DNA from: Orientallactaga sibirica
Lineage: Eukaryota > Chordata > Mammalia > Rodentia > Dipodidae
Assembly: GCA_036365145.1 (NCBI GenBank)
Contig: JAEOAD010000888.1
Location: 1,901,501-1,965,500 of the forward strand
Reading direction: 5' to 3'
Length of the DNA: 64,000 nt
The notes under the pieces are model-generated. The model worked only from the letters and a program-made list of their open reading frames with translations. It ran no database searches and was not told the origin of the DNA. Positions 49,101 through 51,816 of the stretch are shown here, one piece after another. A program made the position numbers and the translations under genes. The first letter of the stretch is position 1; the number at the start of each line of letters is the position of its first letter.

Positions 49101-49479
49101 TAAGGCCTCAACGACCGACCGGTGTTGGGAAGACAGTGACAAACATACTTACTCAGCAAGCTTTGACTCGAAGTGGCAGATGGTCTGGGTGGAGAAATGA
49201 ATTTTCTGCGAGACGTTGCCATGCTCTTCCCTGAAAGAGCAAAGTCTTAGGATGGCTCTCTCAGGGGCAGGGGCTGTGTGTGCCGCTGCGGCCTCGGGAG
49301 CTTAGGGGAAAGAGGAAATGATTTCAGACTTACAGCACGGCTGTGCTCTGGCTTATCAGATCAGCTAAAGTGAGTTTTTCAGACTTCAAACTGTGAGTTG
49401 AAAGCCAGTCTTCTGAGTCTTCCAAAGGCGAGGCCTGAGTGTCACTGCCCCGCAGCCTCTGCAAGAGAGTCACACCGAA
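1988..49479 (-). CDS. VWA3A: VWA3A-like gene, 19 visible exons (partial at both ends)
   Basis: Joining 49334-49479, 49153-49230, 46700-46754, 44803-44901, 43473-43579, 35699-35824, 28745-28853, 28456-28521, 25181-25310, 24078-24203, 23878-23981, 21500-21580, 21027-21121, 18375-18494, 11270-11344, 10913-11057, 8301-8496, 6807-6877 and one copy of exon 19 gives 694 codons with no stop and all phases consistent. Two VWA domains lie at about residues 100-240 and 440-590. Each is preceded by a WL..LK..KL box (residues 34-46 and about 338-350) and a Y..R-V..W-L box (about 79-91 and 420-432). VWA domains are protein-binding, often metal-dependent folds; VWA3A itself is poorly characterised and has no signal peptide or membrane segment in the part seen. 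The name rests on remembered similarity to human VWA3A rather than VWA3B. Confirm with a protein search. Confidence 0.85.
2413..3000 (+). repeat. MaLR-type LTR split by a SINE
   Basis: 2413-2612 (ggcttgaatatgaactggc ... ggtccccagctggtgg) and 2851-3000 resemble the MT/ORR1 class of ERVL-MaLR LTRs. A DIP-like SINE (minus) sits at about 2613-2850. GAGGTGAGATTCTT occurs directly on both sides of it and is its target-site duplication. Copy B has the same insertion at 5292-5522, so the SINE predates the duplication. Confidence 0.75.
3013..3512. repeat. Third, shortened copy C of part of the duplication
   Basis: It corresponds to 1876-2387 of copy A (500 bp against 512). Outside one substituted block near 3175-3200, nearly all differences are shorter G, C or T runs: four G to three, five to three, five to four, six T to four (twice). 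The left edge joins copy A after CTCAGCTATTTT. The right edge jumps from CATAGGGT to AACACTAAGCC, the start of copy B. Confidence 0.9.
3124..3271 (-). pseudogene. VWA3A: VWA3A exon 19, copy C: frameshifted, homopolymer-shortened
   Basis: 148 nt against 153 in copies A and B. The net loss of five bases comes from a five-G run shortened to three, three-G runs shortened to two (twice) and a six-T run shortened to four, with one inserted base in a cluster of substitutions. The frame is broken several times. In the substituted block the peptide would read ILQLRVQP in place of MLQQRDQP. The acceptor TTTGCAG is kept. It is either a low-quality assembly fragment or a decayed third copy; I favour the first. 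Confidence 0.7.
3513..5682. repeat. Large direct duplication, copy B
   Basis: Direct repeat of 828-3012 carrying exon 19 copy B. It holds B1 (minus) 3591-3725, DIP-like (minus) 3735-3935, unique sequence 3936-5075, and a MaLR LTR from 5076 split by a DIP-like SINE 5292-5522. Beyond 5682 the sequence is new, so this copy is the natural left neighbour of the intron that leads to exon 18. Confidence 0.9.
4659..4811 (-). CDS. VWA3A: VWA3A exon 19, copy B (first met by transcription)
   Basis: 153 nt, 51 codons, phase 0 at both ends; the acceptor is CCCCTTTGCAG. It encodes [38 protein letters not shown] and [13 protein letters not shown]. The donor would be ATG followed by GTTTGA, which is weak. 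If it is not used, the frame ends one codon later at TGA. The encoded peptide is identical to copy A. This copy is nearest to exon 18 and is the one most likely spliced if all three copies are real. Confidence 0.75.
5685..6700. repeat. SINE cluster left of exon 18
   Basis: DIP-like (minus) 5685-5880, unique 5881-6130, B1 (minus) 6139-6307, unique 6308-6510, B1 tail (plus) 6510-6563, and a truncated DIP-like (minus) 6566-6700. Confidence 0.75.
6807..6877 (-). CDS. VWA3A: VWA3A exon 18
   Basis: 71 nt, 2+69, with acceptor TTACTTCCAG and donor GTAAGC. It encodes [20 protein letters not shown] and SQK, ending in phase 0. It is a helical segment following the second VWA, matching the exon 9 segment after the first. 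Confidence 0.9.
6985..8190. repeat. SINE cluster between exons 18 and 17
   Basis: DIP-like (plus) 6985-7118 followed by a CA microsatellite 7119-7150; 5'-truncated DIP-like (plus) 7245-7405; DIP-like (minus) 7410-7605 and 7625-7848; B1 (minus) 7885-8035 and 8045-8187. Confidence 0.75.
8301..8496 (-). CDS. VWA3A: VWA3A exon 17 (end of second VWA domain)
   Basis: 196 nt, the longest exon seen, with acceptor TTCCCCACAG and donor GTGCGT. It starts in phase 0 and ends on one base. It encodes [36 protein letters not shown], then [20 protein letters not shown] and [18 protein letters not shown] is the late hydrophobic strand of the fold, and GGRFHWF ends the domain. Confidence 0.9.
8563..9445 (-). 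repeat. Three DIP-like SINEs, one with a GATA microsatellite
   Basis: DIP-like SINEs at 8563-8777, 8876-9073 and 9165-9445. The third has its purine-rich tail expanded into about 90 bp of GATA-type repeats (9205-9297), likely to vary in length between individuals. Confidence 0.75.
9528..10810. repeat. ID-like, composite, DIP-like and B1 SINEs
   Basis: ID-like (plus) 9528-9610 (tagctcagtggtagaacact). 9617-9965 is a composite tRNA-headed element with a CA-rich end. DIP-like (plus) 9971-10110 is followed by a scrambled stretch to 10255 with a short B1 piece. B1 (plus) 10261-10405 and 10432-10575. DIP-like (plus) 10630-10810 ends about 100 bp short of exon 16. Confidence 0.65.
10913..11057 (-). 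CDS. VWA3A: VWA3A exon 16 (second VWA, Thr and Asp of metal site)
   Basis: 145 nt, 1+144, with acceptor GCCTTCCCAG and donor GTGAGT, ending in phase 0. It encodes [20 protein letters not shown], then [14 protein letters not shown] and [15 protein letters not shown]516 (in GTRN) and D551 (in GGIPDQ) complete the metal site begun in exon 14. A second AG (CCCTAG) 11 bases inside would remove the Trp and is less likely. Confidence 0.88.
11270..11344 (-). CDS. VWA3A: VWA3A exon 15 (second VWA domain)
   Basis: 75 nt, 1+72+2, with acceptor TTCCTCCGTAG and donor GTGGGT. It encodes [20 protein letters not shown] and then QNAWR (last codon split). It was found by asking what must join exon 14 to exon 16: both phases fit, and FGS...W is the usual continuation after the NLIA strand of a VWA domain. 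It lies 212 bp from exon 16. Confidence 0.85.
11748..15030. repeat. SINE-rich part of the intron between exons 15 and 14 (right to left)
   Basis: B1 (plus) 11748-11900 and 12160-12300 with a CAAA microsatellite to 12343; DIP-like (plus) 12430-12625; ID-like (minus) 12690-12790; DIP-like (minus) 12897-13147; truncated B1 (minus) 13157-13258 and an older B1 13268-13380; DIP-like (minus) 13548-13763; B1 pieces (plus) 13848-13935, 13935-14050 and 14058-14210; old B1 (minus) 14240-14370; DIP-like (plus) 14648-14855; B1 (plus) 14863-15030. 14371-14640 is unique. Confidence 0.7.
15490..15640 (+). mobile_element. L1 3' end
   Basis: The text atatgatcaaaatacatc followed by an AT-rich end resembles the 3' UTR of old rodent L1 elements and matches another copy at about 55390-55495. 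15031-15489 and 15641-15780 are unique. Confidence 0.55.
15780..17830. repeat. Dense run of DIP-like and B1 SINEs
   Basis: B1 tail (plus) 15780-15845; DIP-like tails 15868-15965 (minus) and 15975-16060 (plus); DIP-like (plus) 16073-16255, 16281-16500, 16533-16740; CA microsatellite 16770-16798; B1 (plus) 16808-16940; DIP-like (plus) 16946-17100 interrupted or followed by B1 (plus) 17101-17250; DIP-like (plus) 17268-17480; B1 (minus) 17510-17655; B1 (plus) 17683-17830. 17831-18374 is AT-rich, then unique up to exon 14. Confidence 0.7.
18375..18494 (-). CDS. VWA3A: VWA3A exon 14 (second VWA, metal-site DxSxS)
   Basis: 120 nt, 1+117+2, with acceptor TTTCTCTGTAG and donor GTATGT. It encodes [20 protein letters not shown] and then [20 protein letters not shown]447-V-S449-V-S451 is a textbook metal-ion-dependent adhesion site start, unlike the broken motif in exon 4. 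Confidence 0.9.
18808..20330 (-). repeat. SINEs between exons 14 and 13
   Basis: Old B1 18808-18920; DIP-like 19047-19265; B1 19360-19480; DIP-like 19515-19700; B1 19735-19880. 19900-20170 is unique, with a GC-rich patch but no phase-compatible exon. 20171-20330 is AT-rich. Confidence 0.7.
20336..20512. repeat. CCTTC pentanucleotide microsatellite
   Basis: A pure CCTTC array from about 20336 to 20425, then degenerate pyrimidine sequence to 20512. The minus (transcript) strand is all purine (GAAGG). The long open frames here on both strands are a product of the repeat and are not genes. Confidence 0.9.
20550..20835 (-). repeat. Two B1 SINEs
   Basis: A young B1 at 20550-20690 and an older, diverged B1-like at 20705-20835. 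They end about 190 bp from exon 13. Confidence 0.75.
21027..21121 (-). CDS. VWA3A: VWA3A exon 13 (second Y..R-V..W-L box)
   Basis: 95 nt with acceptor GCTTTACAG and donor GTACTC, starting in phase 0 and ending with AG of an Arg codon. It encodes [20 protein letters not shown] and then [11 protein letters not shown]. It matches the exon 3 box and precedes the second VWA domain. Confidence 0.87.
21500..21580 (-). CDS. VWA3A: VWA3A exon 12
   Basis: 81 nt, 27 codons, phase 0 at both ends, with acceptor CCGAGTGCAG and donor GTCAGT. It encodes [20 protein letters not shown] and then PFLYEYQ. A longer open frame runs to 21697 but crosses the acceptor and is not coding beyond it. A CAC-triplet microsatellite lies 145 bp upstream at 21728-21791. 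Confidence 0.86.
21728..21791. repeat. CAC triplet microsatellite
   Basis: About 64 bp of CAC/CCA units in the intron just upstream of exon 12. It translates to a His/Pro run on the plus strand, which is not a gene. Confidence 0.9.
21945..22678. repeat. DIP-like and B1 SINEs between exons 12 and 11
   Basis: DIP-like (plus) 21945-22140; B1 (plus) 22170-22310 with a CAAA-rich tail; DIP-like (plus) 22355-22530; B1 (minus) 22535-22678. Confidence 0.75.
22930..23190 (+). mobile_element. L1 3' end (GTTGTCAATAAAAA type)
   Basis: A purine-rich tract (gggggagggagggaag), then atattgtctacaattaaag, gttgtcaataaaaaa and an A-rich tail. The same ending is found reversed at 36388-36547, so this is one L1 subfamily. 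22679-22929 may be more of the same element. 23191-23480 is unique. Confidence 0.6.
23485..23690 (-). repeat. B1 and ID-like SINE
   Basis: B1 at 23485-23600 lacks part of its end. ID-like at 23605-23690 reads reversed (gctggggattgagccca ... tgagctgtgtctccagcc). 23691-23877 is unique up to exon 11. Confidence 0.6.
23878..23981 (-). CDS. VWA3A: VWA3A exon 11
   Basis: 104 nt, 2+102, with acceptor TTTTTAAG and donor GTAATG. It encodes [20 protein letters not shown] and then [14 protein letters not shown], ending in phase 0. KKLNLYQVL closes the second box. Confidence 0.87.
24078..24203 (-). CDS. VWA3A: VWA3A exon 10 (second WL/LK box begins)
   Basis: 126 nt, 2+123+1, with acceptor TTTCTACAG and donor GTAAAT. 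It encodes [20 protein letters not shown] and then [21 protein letters not shown]. It ends on G, which with exon 11 makes Ala. [10 protein letters not shown] opens the second copy of the WL..LK..KL box. Confidence 0.87.
24232..24747. repeat. Three B1 SINEs between exons 10 and 9
   Basis: B1 (plus) 24232-24395 and 24405-24535, then B1 (minus) 24600-24747 with a T/GTTT-rich tail at 24560-24600. 24748-25180 is unique. Confidence 0.75.
25181..25310 (-). CDS. VWA3A: VWA3A exon 9
   Basis: 130 nt with acceptor TCACCCCCAG and donor GTGACT, phase 0 start, ending on one base. It encodes [20 protein letters not shown] and then [23 protein letters not shown]. It is an acidic, helical linker after the first VWA. 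The segment [17 protein letters not shown] is the counterpart of [17 protein letters not shown] in exon 18. Confidence 0.87.
25520..26655. repeat. DIP-like, B1 and long DIP-like SINEs
   Basis: DIP-like (plus) 25520-25715 and 25730-25925; partial B1 (plus) 25950-26020 running into a B1 end (minus) 26021-26065; diverged B1/ID-like composite (minus) 26075-26280; long DIP-like (plus) 26387-26655, which holds the extra segment with a CTCF-like core at 26513-26526. Confidence 0.65.
26513..26526 (+). promoter_or_regulatory. CTCF-like core motif in long DIP-like SINE
   Basis: CCACAAGGGGGCGC: matches the CTCF core CCASYAGRKGGCRS at 13 of 14 places. It lies within the extra segment of the long DIP-like SINE at 26387-26655. 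Confidence 0.5.
26690..27957 (-). repeat. SINE run with one B4-like dimer
   Basis: DIP-like 26690-26868 and 26905-27112; TG/CA-rich unique 27113-27410; B1 27425-27572 and 27578-27725; a B1/ID dimer of the B4 (RSINE) type 27735-27957, ending ctgaggcatctccctag. 27958-28455 is unique. Confidence 0.65.
28456..28521 (-). CDS. VWA3A: VWA3A exon 8
   Basis: 66 nt, 22 codons, phase 0 at both ends. The acceptor is GGCCGCAG and the donor GTAAGC. It encodes [20 protein letters not shown] followed by LK. The G-G-x-Y/F-H motif here is the same VWA-end feature as GGRFHWF in exon 17 and marks the matching place in the second repeat. Confidence 0.87.
28745..28853 (-). CDS. VWA3A: VWA3A exon 7 (end of first VWA domain)
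   Basis: 109 nt with acceptor CCTTCCTAG and donor GTGAGT. One base completes a Cys codon, then 36 codons: [20 protein letters not shown], followed by [24 protein letters not shown] is the late hydrophobic strand of the VWA fold. A solo LTR begins at 28916, about 60 bp upstream of the acceptor, leaving the pyrimidine tract intact. Confidence 0.87.
28916..29280 (+). mobile_element. Solo LTR of an endogenous retrovirus
   Basis: 365 bp bounded by TGAAA ... TTTCA inverted ends, with an AATAAA signal at about 29226 near the right end and a following GT-rich stretch. No gag, pol or env is visible beside it. It lies antisense to VWA3A, about 60 bp upstream of the exon 7 acceptor. No clean target-site duplication was seen, so the edges are approximate. 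Confidence 0.6.
29483..30105 (+). repeat. MaLR-type LTR split by a long DIP-like SINE
   Basis: 29483-29552 (gatagtttgaatgtaacat ... cacttggtggcact) and 29815-30105 (gttttgaaagactgtgg ... gcaatgagaaagtaaatgac) form one MT/ORR1-like LTR. A long DIP-like SINE (minus) occupies about 29553-29814. GGTGGCACT is present on both sides as its target-site duplication. Confidence 0.75.
29677..29690 (-). promoter_or_regulatory. CTCF-like core motif in long DIP-like SINE
   Basis: CCACAAGGGGGCGC on the minus strand, in the SINE that split the MaLR LTR. Confidence 0.5.
30305..33195 (+). repeat. DIP-like/B1 array with two long-form DIPs
   Basis: DIP-like 30305-30560; long DIP-like 30745-31005; B1 31009-31160; DIP-like 31173-31370 and 31371-31640 (TAAA-rich tail); B1 31815-31970; DIP-like 32076-32300 and 32728-32922; long DIP-like 32923-33195. 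All are on the plus strand. Unique pieces at 30561-30740, 31641-31814 and 32301-32727 show no exon. Confidence 0.7.
30869..30882 (+). promoter_or_regulatory. CTCF-like core motif, CpG-decayed
   Basis: CCACAAGGGGGTGC: the same site with the CpG changed to TG. An identical decayed form is at 33063-33076. Confidence 0.4.
33353..35220. repeat. TTG microsatellite then SINE run
   Basis: TTG triplet array 33353-33384; B1 (minus) 33403-33545; DIP-like (minus) 33668-33842; ATTT array 33970-34012; B1 (minus) 34012-34150; DIP-like (minus) 34150-34362; B1 (minus) 34430-34575; DIP-like (minus) 34575-34790; diverged B1 (minus) 34808-34935; DIP-like (plus) 34985-35220 with a long TAAA tail. Confidence 0.7.
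35257..35612 (+). repeat. MaLR-type solo LTR
   Basis: About 355 bp from tgatggtttgaatgtcaaa to gcaatgagaaagtaactga, the most complete MaLR LTR in the window and the same class as 29483-30105. It ends about 85 bp from the exon 6 donor, in the intron, antisense to VWA3A. Confidence 0.75.
35699..35824 (-). CDS. VWA3A: VWA3A exon 6 (first VWA domain)
   Basis: 126 nt, 1+123+2. The acceptor was chosen as CCTTCCAG before CCTCCAGGAACTC, because the alternative AG seven bases further in would break the phase with exon 5. The donor is GTAGGT. It encodes [20 protein letters not shown] and then [15 protein letters not shown] to IMRS. At the VWA Thr position the sequence is GGSN rather than GGTN. No LTDGxPD-like loop follows, so this domain has probably lost its metal site. 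Confidence 0.87.
36030..38580 (-). repeat. Minus-strand SINE run with L1 end and two B4-like dimers
   Basis: B1 36030-36178; DIP-like 36185-36385; L1 3' end 36388-36550; TG microsatellite 36584-36615; B4-like dimer 36660-36881; long DIP-like 37075-37342; B1 37362-37512; DIP-like 37520-37718, 37760-37965 and 37975-38182; B4-like dimer 38192-38412; B1 38425-38580. 36890-37070 is rich in TG/CA. Confidence 0.7.
38600..39690 (-). repeat. Ancient MIR split by younger insertions
   Basis: 38600-38690 (actcatttaagcctaatca) and about 39570-39690 (cccattttgtaaatgagga ... gcaactggcaaaattgaga) are two halves of one MIR. Between them lie an LTR-like piece (about 38692-38820, resuming 39085-39160 and 39528-39560), B1 (plus) 38826-38955 with an A-run, DIP-like (plus) 39162-39360 and B1 (plus) 39375-39525. 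Confidence 0.5.
40137..40150 (+). promoter_or_regulatory. CTCF-like core motif in long DIP-like SINE
   Basis: CCACAAGGGGGCGC with the CpG intact. Confidence 0.5.
42957..42970 (+). promoter_or_regulatory. Full CTCF core match in long DIP-like SINE
   Basis: CCACTAGGTGGCAC fits CCASYAGRKGGCRS at every position. It is about 500 bp from exon 5 of VWA3A. Confidence 0.55.
43473..43579 (-). CDS. VWA3A: VWA3A exon 5 (first VWA domain)
   Basis: 107 nt with acceptor TTTGTCCACAG and donor GTGAGT, starting in phase 0 and ending with AC of a Thr codon. It encodes [19 protein letters not shown] and a stretch ending DPVEVSTS. The hydrophobic run LYVLSFG is the usual VWA beta strand after helix 1. A B1 SINE on the plus strand ends about 40 bp beyond the donor, so this exon is closely flanked by repeat. 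Confidence 0.87.
43600..44800. other. Unique intron between exons 5 and 4, with one old MIR
   Basis: Largely repeat-free. 44290-44430 resembles a reversed MIR (cgtttcacagaggcacta ... tctgactctgcag). A 159-codon plus-strand open frame at 43874-44353 has no similarity I recognise and crosses the MIR, so it is not called. Confidence 0.5.
44803..44901 (-). CDS. VWA3A: VWA3A exon 4 (start of first VWA domain)
   Basis: 99 nt, 33 codons, phase 0 at both ends. The acceptor is TGATTTTAG and the donor GTAAGT. It encodes residues 94-126 with the VWA beta-1 strand and metal-site region [16 protein letters not shown]. The metal-binding DxSxS should have Ser at the fifth position. Here residues 108-112 read D-V-S-V-V, followed by S113, so the motif is shifted or broken and metal binding is doubtful. 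Confidence 0.88.
45030..46565. repeat. SINEs between exons 4 and 3
   Basis: DIP-like (plus) 45030-45200; DIP-like (minus) 45207-45420 and 45435-45610; B1 (minus) 45900-46047; a 32-base T run at 46095-46126 leading a B1 (minus) to 46252; B1 tail (plus) 46500-46565. 45611-45890 and 46253-46499 are unique. Confidence 0.7.
46700..46754 (-). CDS. VWA3A: VWA3A exon 3 (Y..R-V..W-L box)
   Basis: 55 nt with acceptor TTGACAG and donor GTAACA. It encodes [18 protein letters not shown], residues 76-93, ending in phase 0. The pattern YxxRVxWLxxxSKK is repeated in exon 13 as [14 protein letters not shown], just before the second VWA domain, which supports an internal duplication of the protein. Confidence 0.85.
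46820..47725 (-). repeat. Old MaLR-like LTR, then DIP-like and B1 SINEs
   Basis: 46820-47150 reads as a reversed MaLR LTR (ttggcttacaggctcaagg, tccatgatggcaggggaaa, ccaagaggtgttaa) and is in the same sense as VWA3A. DIP-like 47195-47390; B1 47425-47570; diverged B1 47595-47725. Confidence 0.6.
48085..48660 (+). repeat. MIR split by an older insertion
   Basis: 48085-48170 (aacctctctgggcctcagt) and 48575-48660 (gatgaaataagataatgca ... gcctagaacatgaataaat) are the two halves of one MIR. The intervening 400 bp are AT-rich and contain a decayed B1-like piece at 48290-48400. 48661-49152 is unique, up to exon 2. Confidence 0.65.
49153..49230 (-). CDS. VWA3A: VWA3A exon 2
   Basis: 78 nt with acceptor CTTTCAG and donor GTAAGT. 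One base completes the Leu codon from exon 1, 25 codons follow ([15 protein letters not shown] to HFESKLA), and two bases (GA) begin an Asp codon. It lies only 103 bp from exon 1. No known motif; it links the WL box to the helical Y..R..WL box. Confidence 0.85.
   Translation of the reverse strand, partial: GRAWQRLAENSFLHPDHLPLRVKAC
49334..49479 (-). CDS. VWA3A: VWA3A exon 1 of those visible (first WL/LK/KL box)
   Basis: 146 nt. The acceptor is a pyrimidine-rich CCCTGCAG to the right of 49479 and the donor GTAAGT lies left of 49334. It starts in phase 0 and ends with two bases of a Leu codon. It encodes residues 1-48, from FGVTLLQRL to ISQSTAV, including [20 protein letters not shown]. That box recurs later as [20 protein letters not shown]. 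It does not begin with Met, so at least one more 5' exon exists upstream (higher coordinates). Confidence 0.88.
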
Positions 49480-49584
49480 CTGCAGGGAGGGAGGGTGAGA
49501 TTGCCCCTGGTTCCCTTCACACAGATACTCAGGTGCTGCCAGCTCTGAGGAATGCCACCCCAAGACGTTCTAACAATCATCAGC

Positions 49585-50621
49585 AGCTGGGCATGGTGGT
49601 GCATGCTAGTAATCTCAGCATTCAAAGTGGAGGCAGGAGAATAACCAGGAGTTTGAGACCAGCACTGGGGAGGCTGTGGTGGTAGGTGAATGACTGTGAG
49701 TTCGAGGCCAGCCTCAGACTACAGAGTGAGCTCCAGGCCAGCCTAGAGATGAGCATTGAGGCCTGTTTCAGGGACCTCCAAATGTAGCTCCCACATTCAA
49801 CAACTCACATGTGAATGATTATACAAACATACAATGACCAGGTAATGTGATAGCATAGCTCTAACCCACACCCTCTGCAGAAATTGCTCCAAAATAGCCA
49901 GGAATTTGGGCTGTTGGCTTCTCTGTTTATTTTATTTTATTTTTGTTGTTGGAGAAAATCAGGTACGTCCCCAAACTAATTACACGAGATGTCCTGTTCT
50001 GTTGTGTCTGACTCCAGCCTCCTCCTGCTTAGAGCCTATACTCATGTTTCCTCAAGCCTTTTTTTCCCATGATGATGTTCCCCCTCCTGCCTTTGGGCCA
50101 ACTGCCTCATCGTGTGCAAGTTCTGAATAACATCCTGGTGGTCCTCATTGGATGGTTGTCTCACTTCTTTCTACACTTGTGTAGAAGTCTAAGGGGTCCT
50201 CCACACACATTTGTCGAGTGACTGGTCAAACAAGGAACTGGGTCTTCTGTCCATTCTAGAGGCCAGAACCCAGAGCAGTGAGTGAGTGGATCACAGGACG
50301 TGGCTATGAAATGCATGGCAATCCCTGCTTGTACCTGGTGACATGGTGATATCTGTGTCACTTAGCACCAAGCTCAGGATGTGCAGGAGCCTCCGTGGTG
50401 GAGCCAAAGCTACTCCTGGTGAGTATTCAGCATTGTGGTGCTTTCTAGAAGCCAGAATGTGGAAAATTCTGATTAAGATTGTGCCTGGGAGCCGGACATG
50501 GTGGTGCACATCTTTAATCCCAGCATTCAGGAGGCAGAGGTAGGAGGATTGACATGAGTTCAAGGCCACTGTGAGACATAGTGAATTCTAGATCAGCCTG
50601 AGCTAGAGTGAAACCCTACCT

Positions 50622-50656
<35 letters not shown>

Positions 50657-51100
50657 TGTGCTAGGAGGTGGCTCAGAGGTGCACAGGCATAAGGACTTGA
50701 GCTGGGCATGTTCACGCATGCCTGTAACCTCAGGACTGAGGGGGCAAAGACCAAATAATCACTGGGATCCCTGGTCAATCTAACCAAAATAATGAAGAGT
50801 TCCAGGCTCTCTGTCTTAGGGAAATAAACCAGGCATGGTGGATCAGGCCTGTTATGCCACCTGATGTAGGAGGATCCCCACAAGTTCAAGGTCATCCTGG
50901 GCTAGACTAAGACTCTGCCTTAAAACAAACAAACAAAAAAAAATGATTGAGCCTGGGGTCTGGGGAGATAGCTCAGTAGTTAAAAGCACTTCCTTGTAAA
51001 TCCTGTTAGCCCAGGTCTGAGTCCCCATACCCACATAAAGACAGATGCACAAAGTGTTATATGTGTCTGGAGTTCATTGGCAGCTGCAAAAGACCCTGGC
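49585..51100 (+). repeat. SINEs upstream of exon 1
   Basis: A rearranged B1 pair 49585-49750; unique 49751-50480; B1 50490-50620 with an A-run to 50652; B4- or DIP-like composite 50655-50830; B1 tail 50825-50935; DIP-like 50955-51100. AT-dinucleotide-rich sequence follows at 51100-51210. Confidence 0.6.
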
Positions 51101-51349
51101 TAAAATATATACGAAAATAATTTATATATAAATAATGTAATATGTTATATTATATAATTTATATTACATTATATAAGCTATACACACACATATAAATATT
51201 TATATATGATTTAGCCTGCCTTGCCTCTTTCACCTCTCTGGAGCTAGTCTTCCTTCCTTTTCCGGTGGTACTTCTGGGCCACTGTTATGAATAGGCCCTG
51301 TCCCTAGTGCTAGGTCTATAGTGTGAGCAAGATAAAACATGTGCTTTTC

Positions 51350-51720
51350 TTCTTGGAGCTTATACTCTAGTGGGGACAGTGAGCAAGAAACGAAGTCAGT
51401 GTGCACAACAGTTCAGAAAGCAGCAGAGCGGGGAGTTGAGAGTAAATGATGACTGGCTGGAGACCGGGAAGCTGCCTAGCTGAGCAGAGGCCAGGGGAAG
51501 CCTCCAAGCCCGCCACTGAAGGCTAGGAAGGAGCCAGGCCCACGCGCAGCATGAGAAGGTGTGTTCTGGAAGGGGGCTTGGAATTGTGGAGGGTCCACAG
51601 TGCTTGAAGACCAAAGAGCCAGCCAGGTGTTGCTGGGCGGTAACTCAGGAGTGATGTGTCAGAGACTGTGCAGGTGTCAAGGCCTGCCAGGCTGGCTGGC
51701 TGGCGAGACCTTTCCGTAGA
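51350..51720 (+). repeat. Possible old L2-like fragment
   Basis: cttggagcttatactctag and the following agtgagcaagaaacgaagtc resemble a widespread old mammalian LINE/SINE fragment. The match is from memory and the class is uncertain. Confidence 0.35.
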
Positions 51721-51783
51721 AAAACTAGCGCGTATGTTTACCAAAGAGCCTCGAATGTTGCCGGGGTCGGGTATAAGCCATTG

Positions 51784-51816
51784 CACTTGATCTTAGTCAA
51801 AAGGCTGAGAAGCGAT
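51784..51816 (-). pseudogene. U2 snRNA 5' fragment
   Basis: Read on the minus strand it starts ATCGCTTCTCAGCC and runs to GATCAAGTG, the first 33 nt of U2 snRNA with two G-to-A changes. It covers the branch-point-recognition region start but lacks the rest of U2. What follows (51700-51783) is unrelated and CpG-rich. It is a truncated retropseudogene or chimera, not a working snRNA. Confidence 0.8.

Noticed and set aside
1988..49479. VWA3B as the identity of the gene
   Set aside because: VWA3B shares the module plan, but the box and strand sequences (for example [22 protein letters not shown]) fit VWA3A better from memory. A search would settle it.
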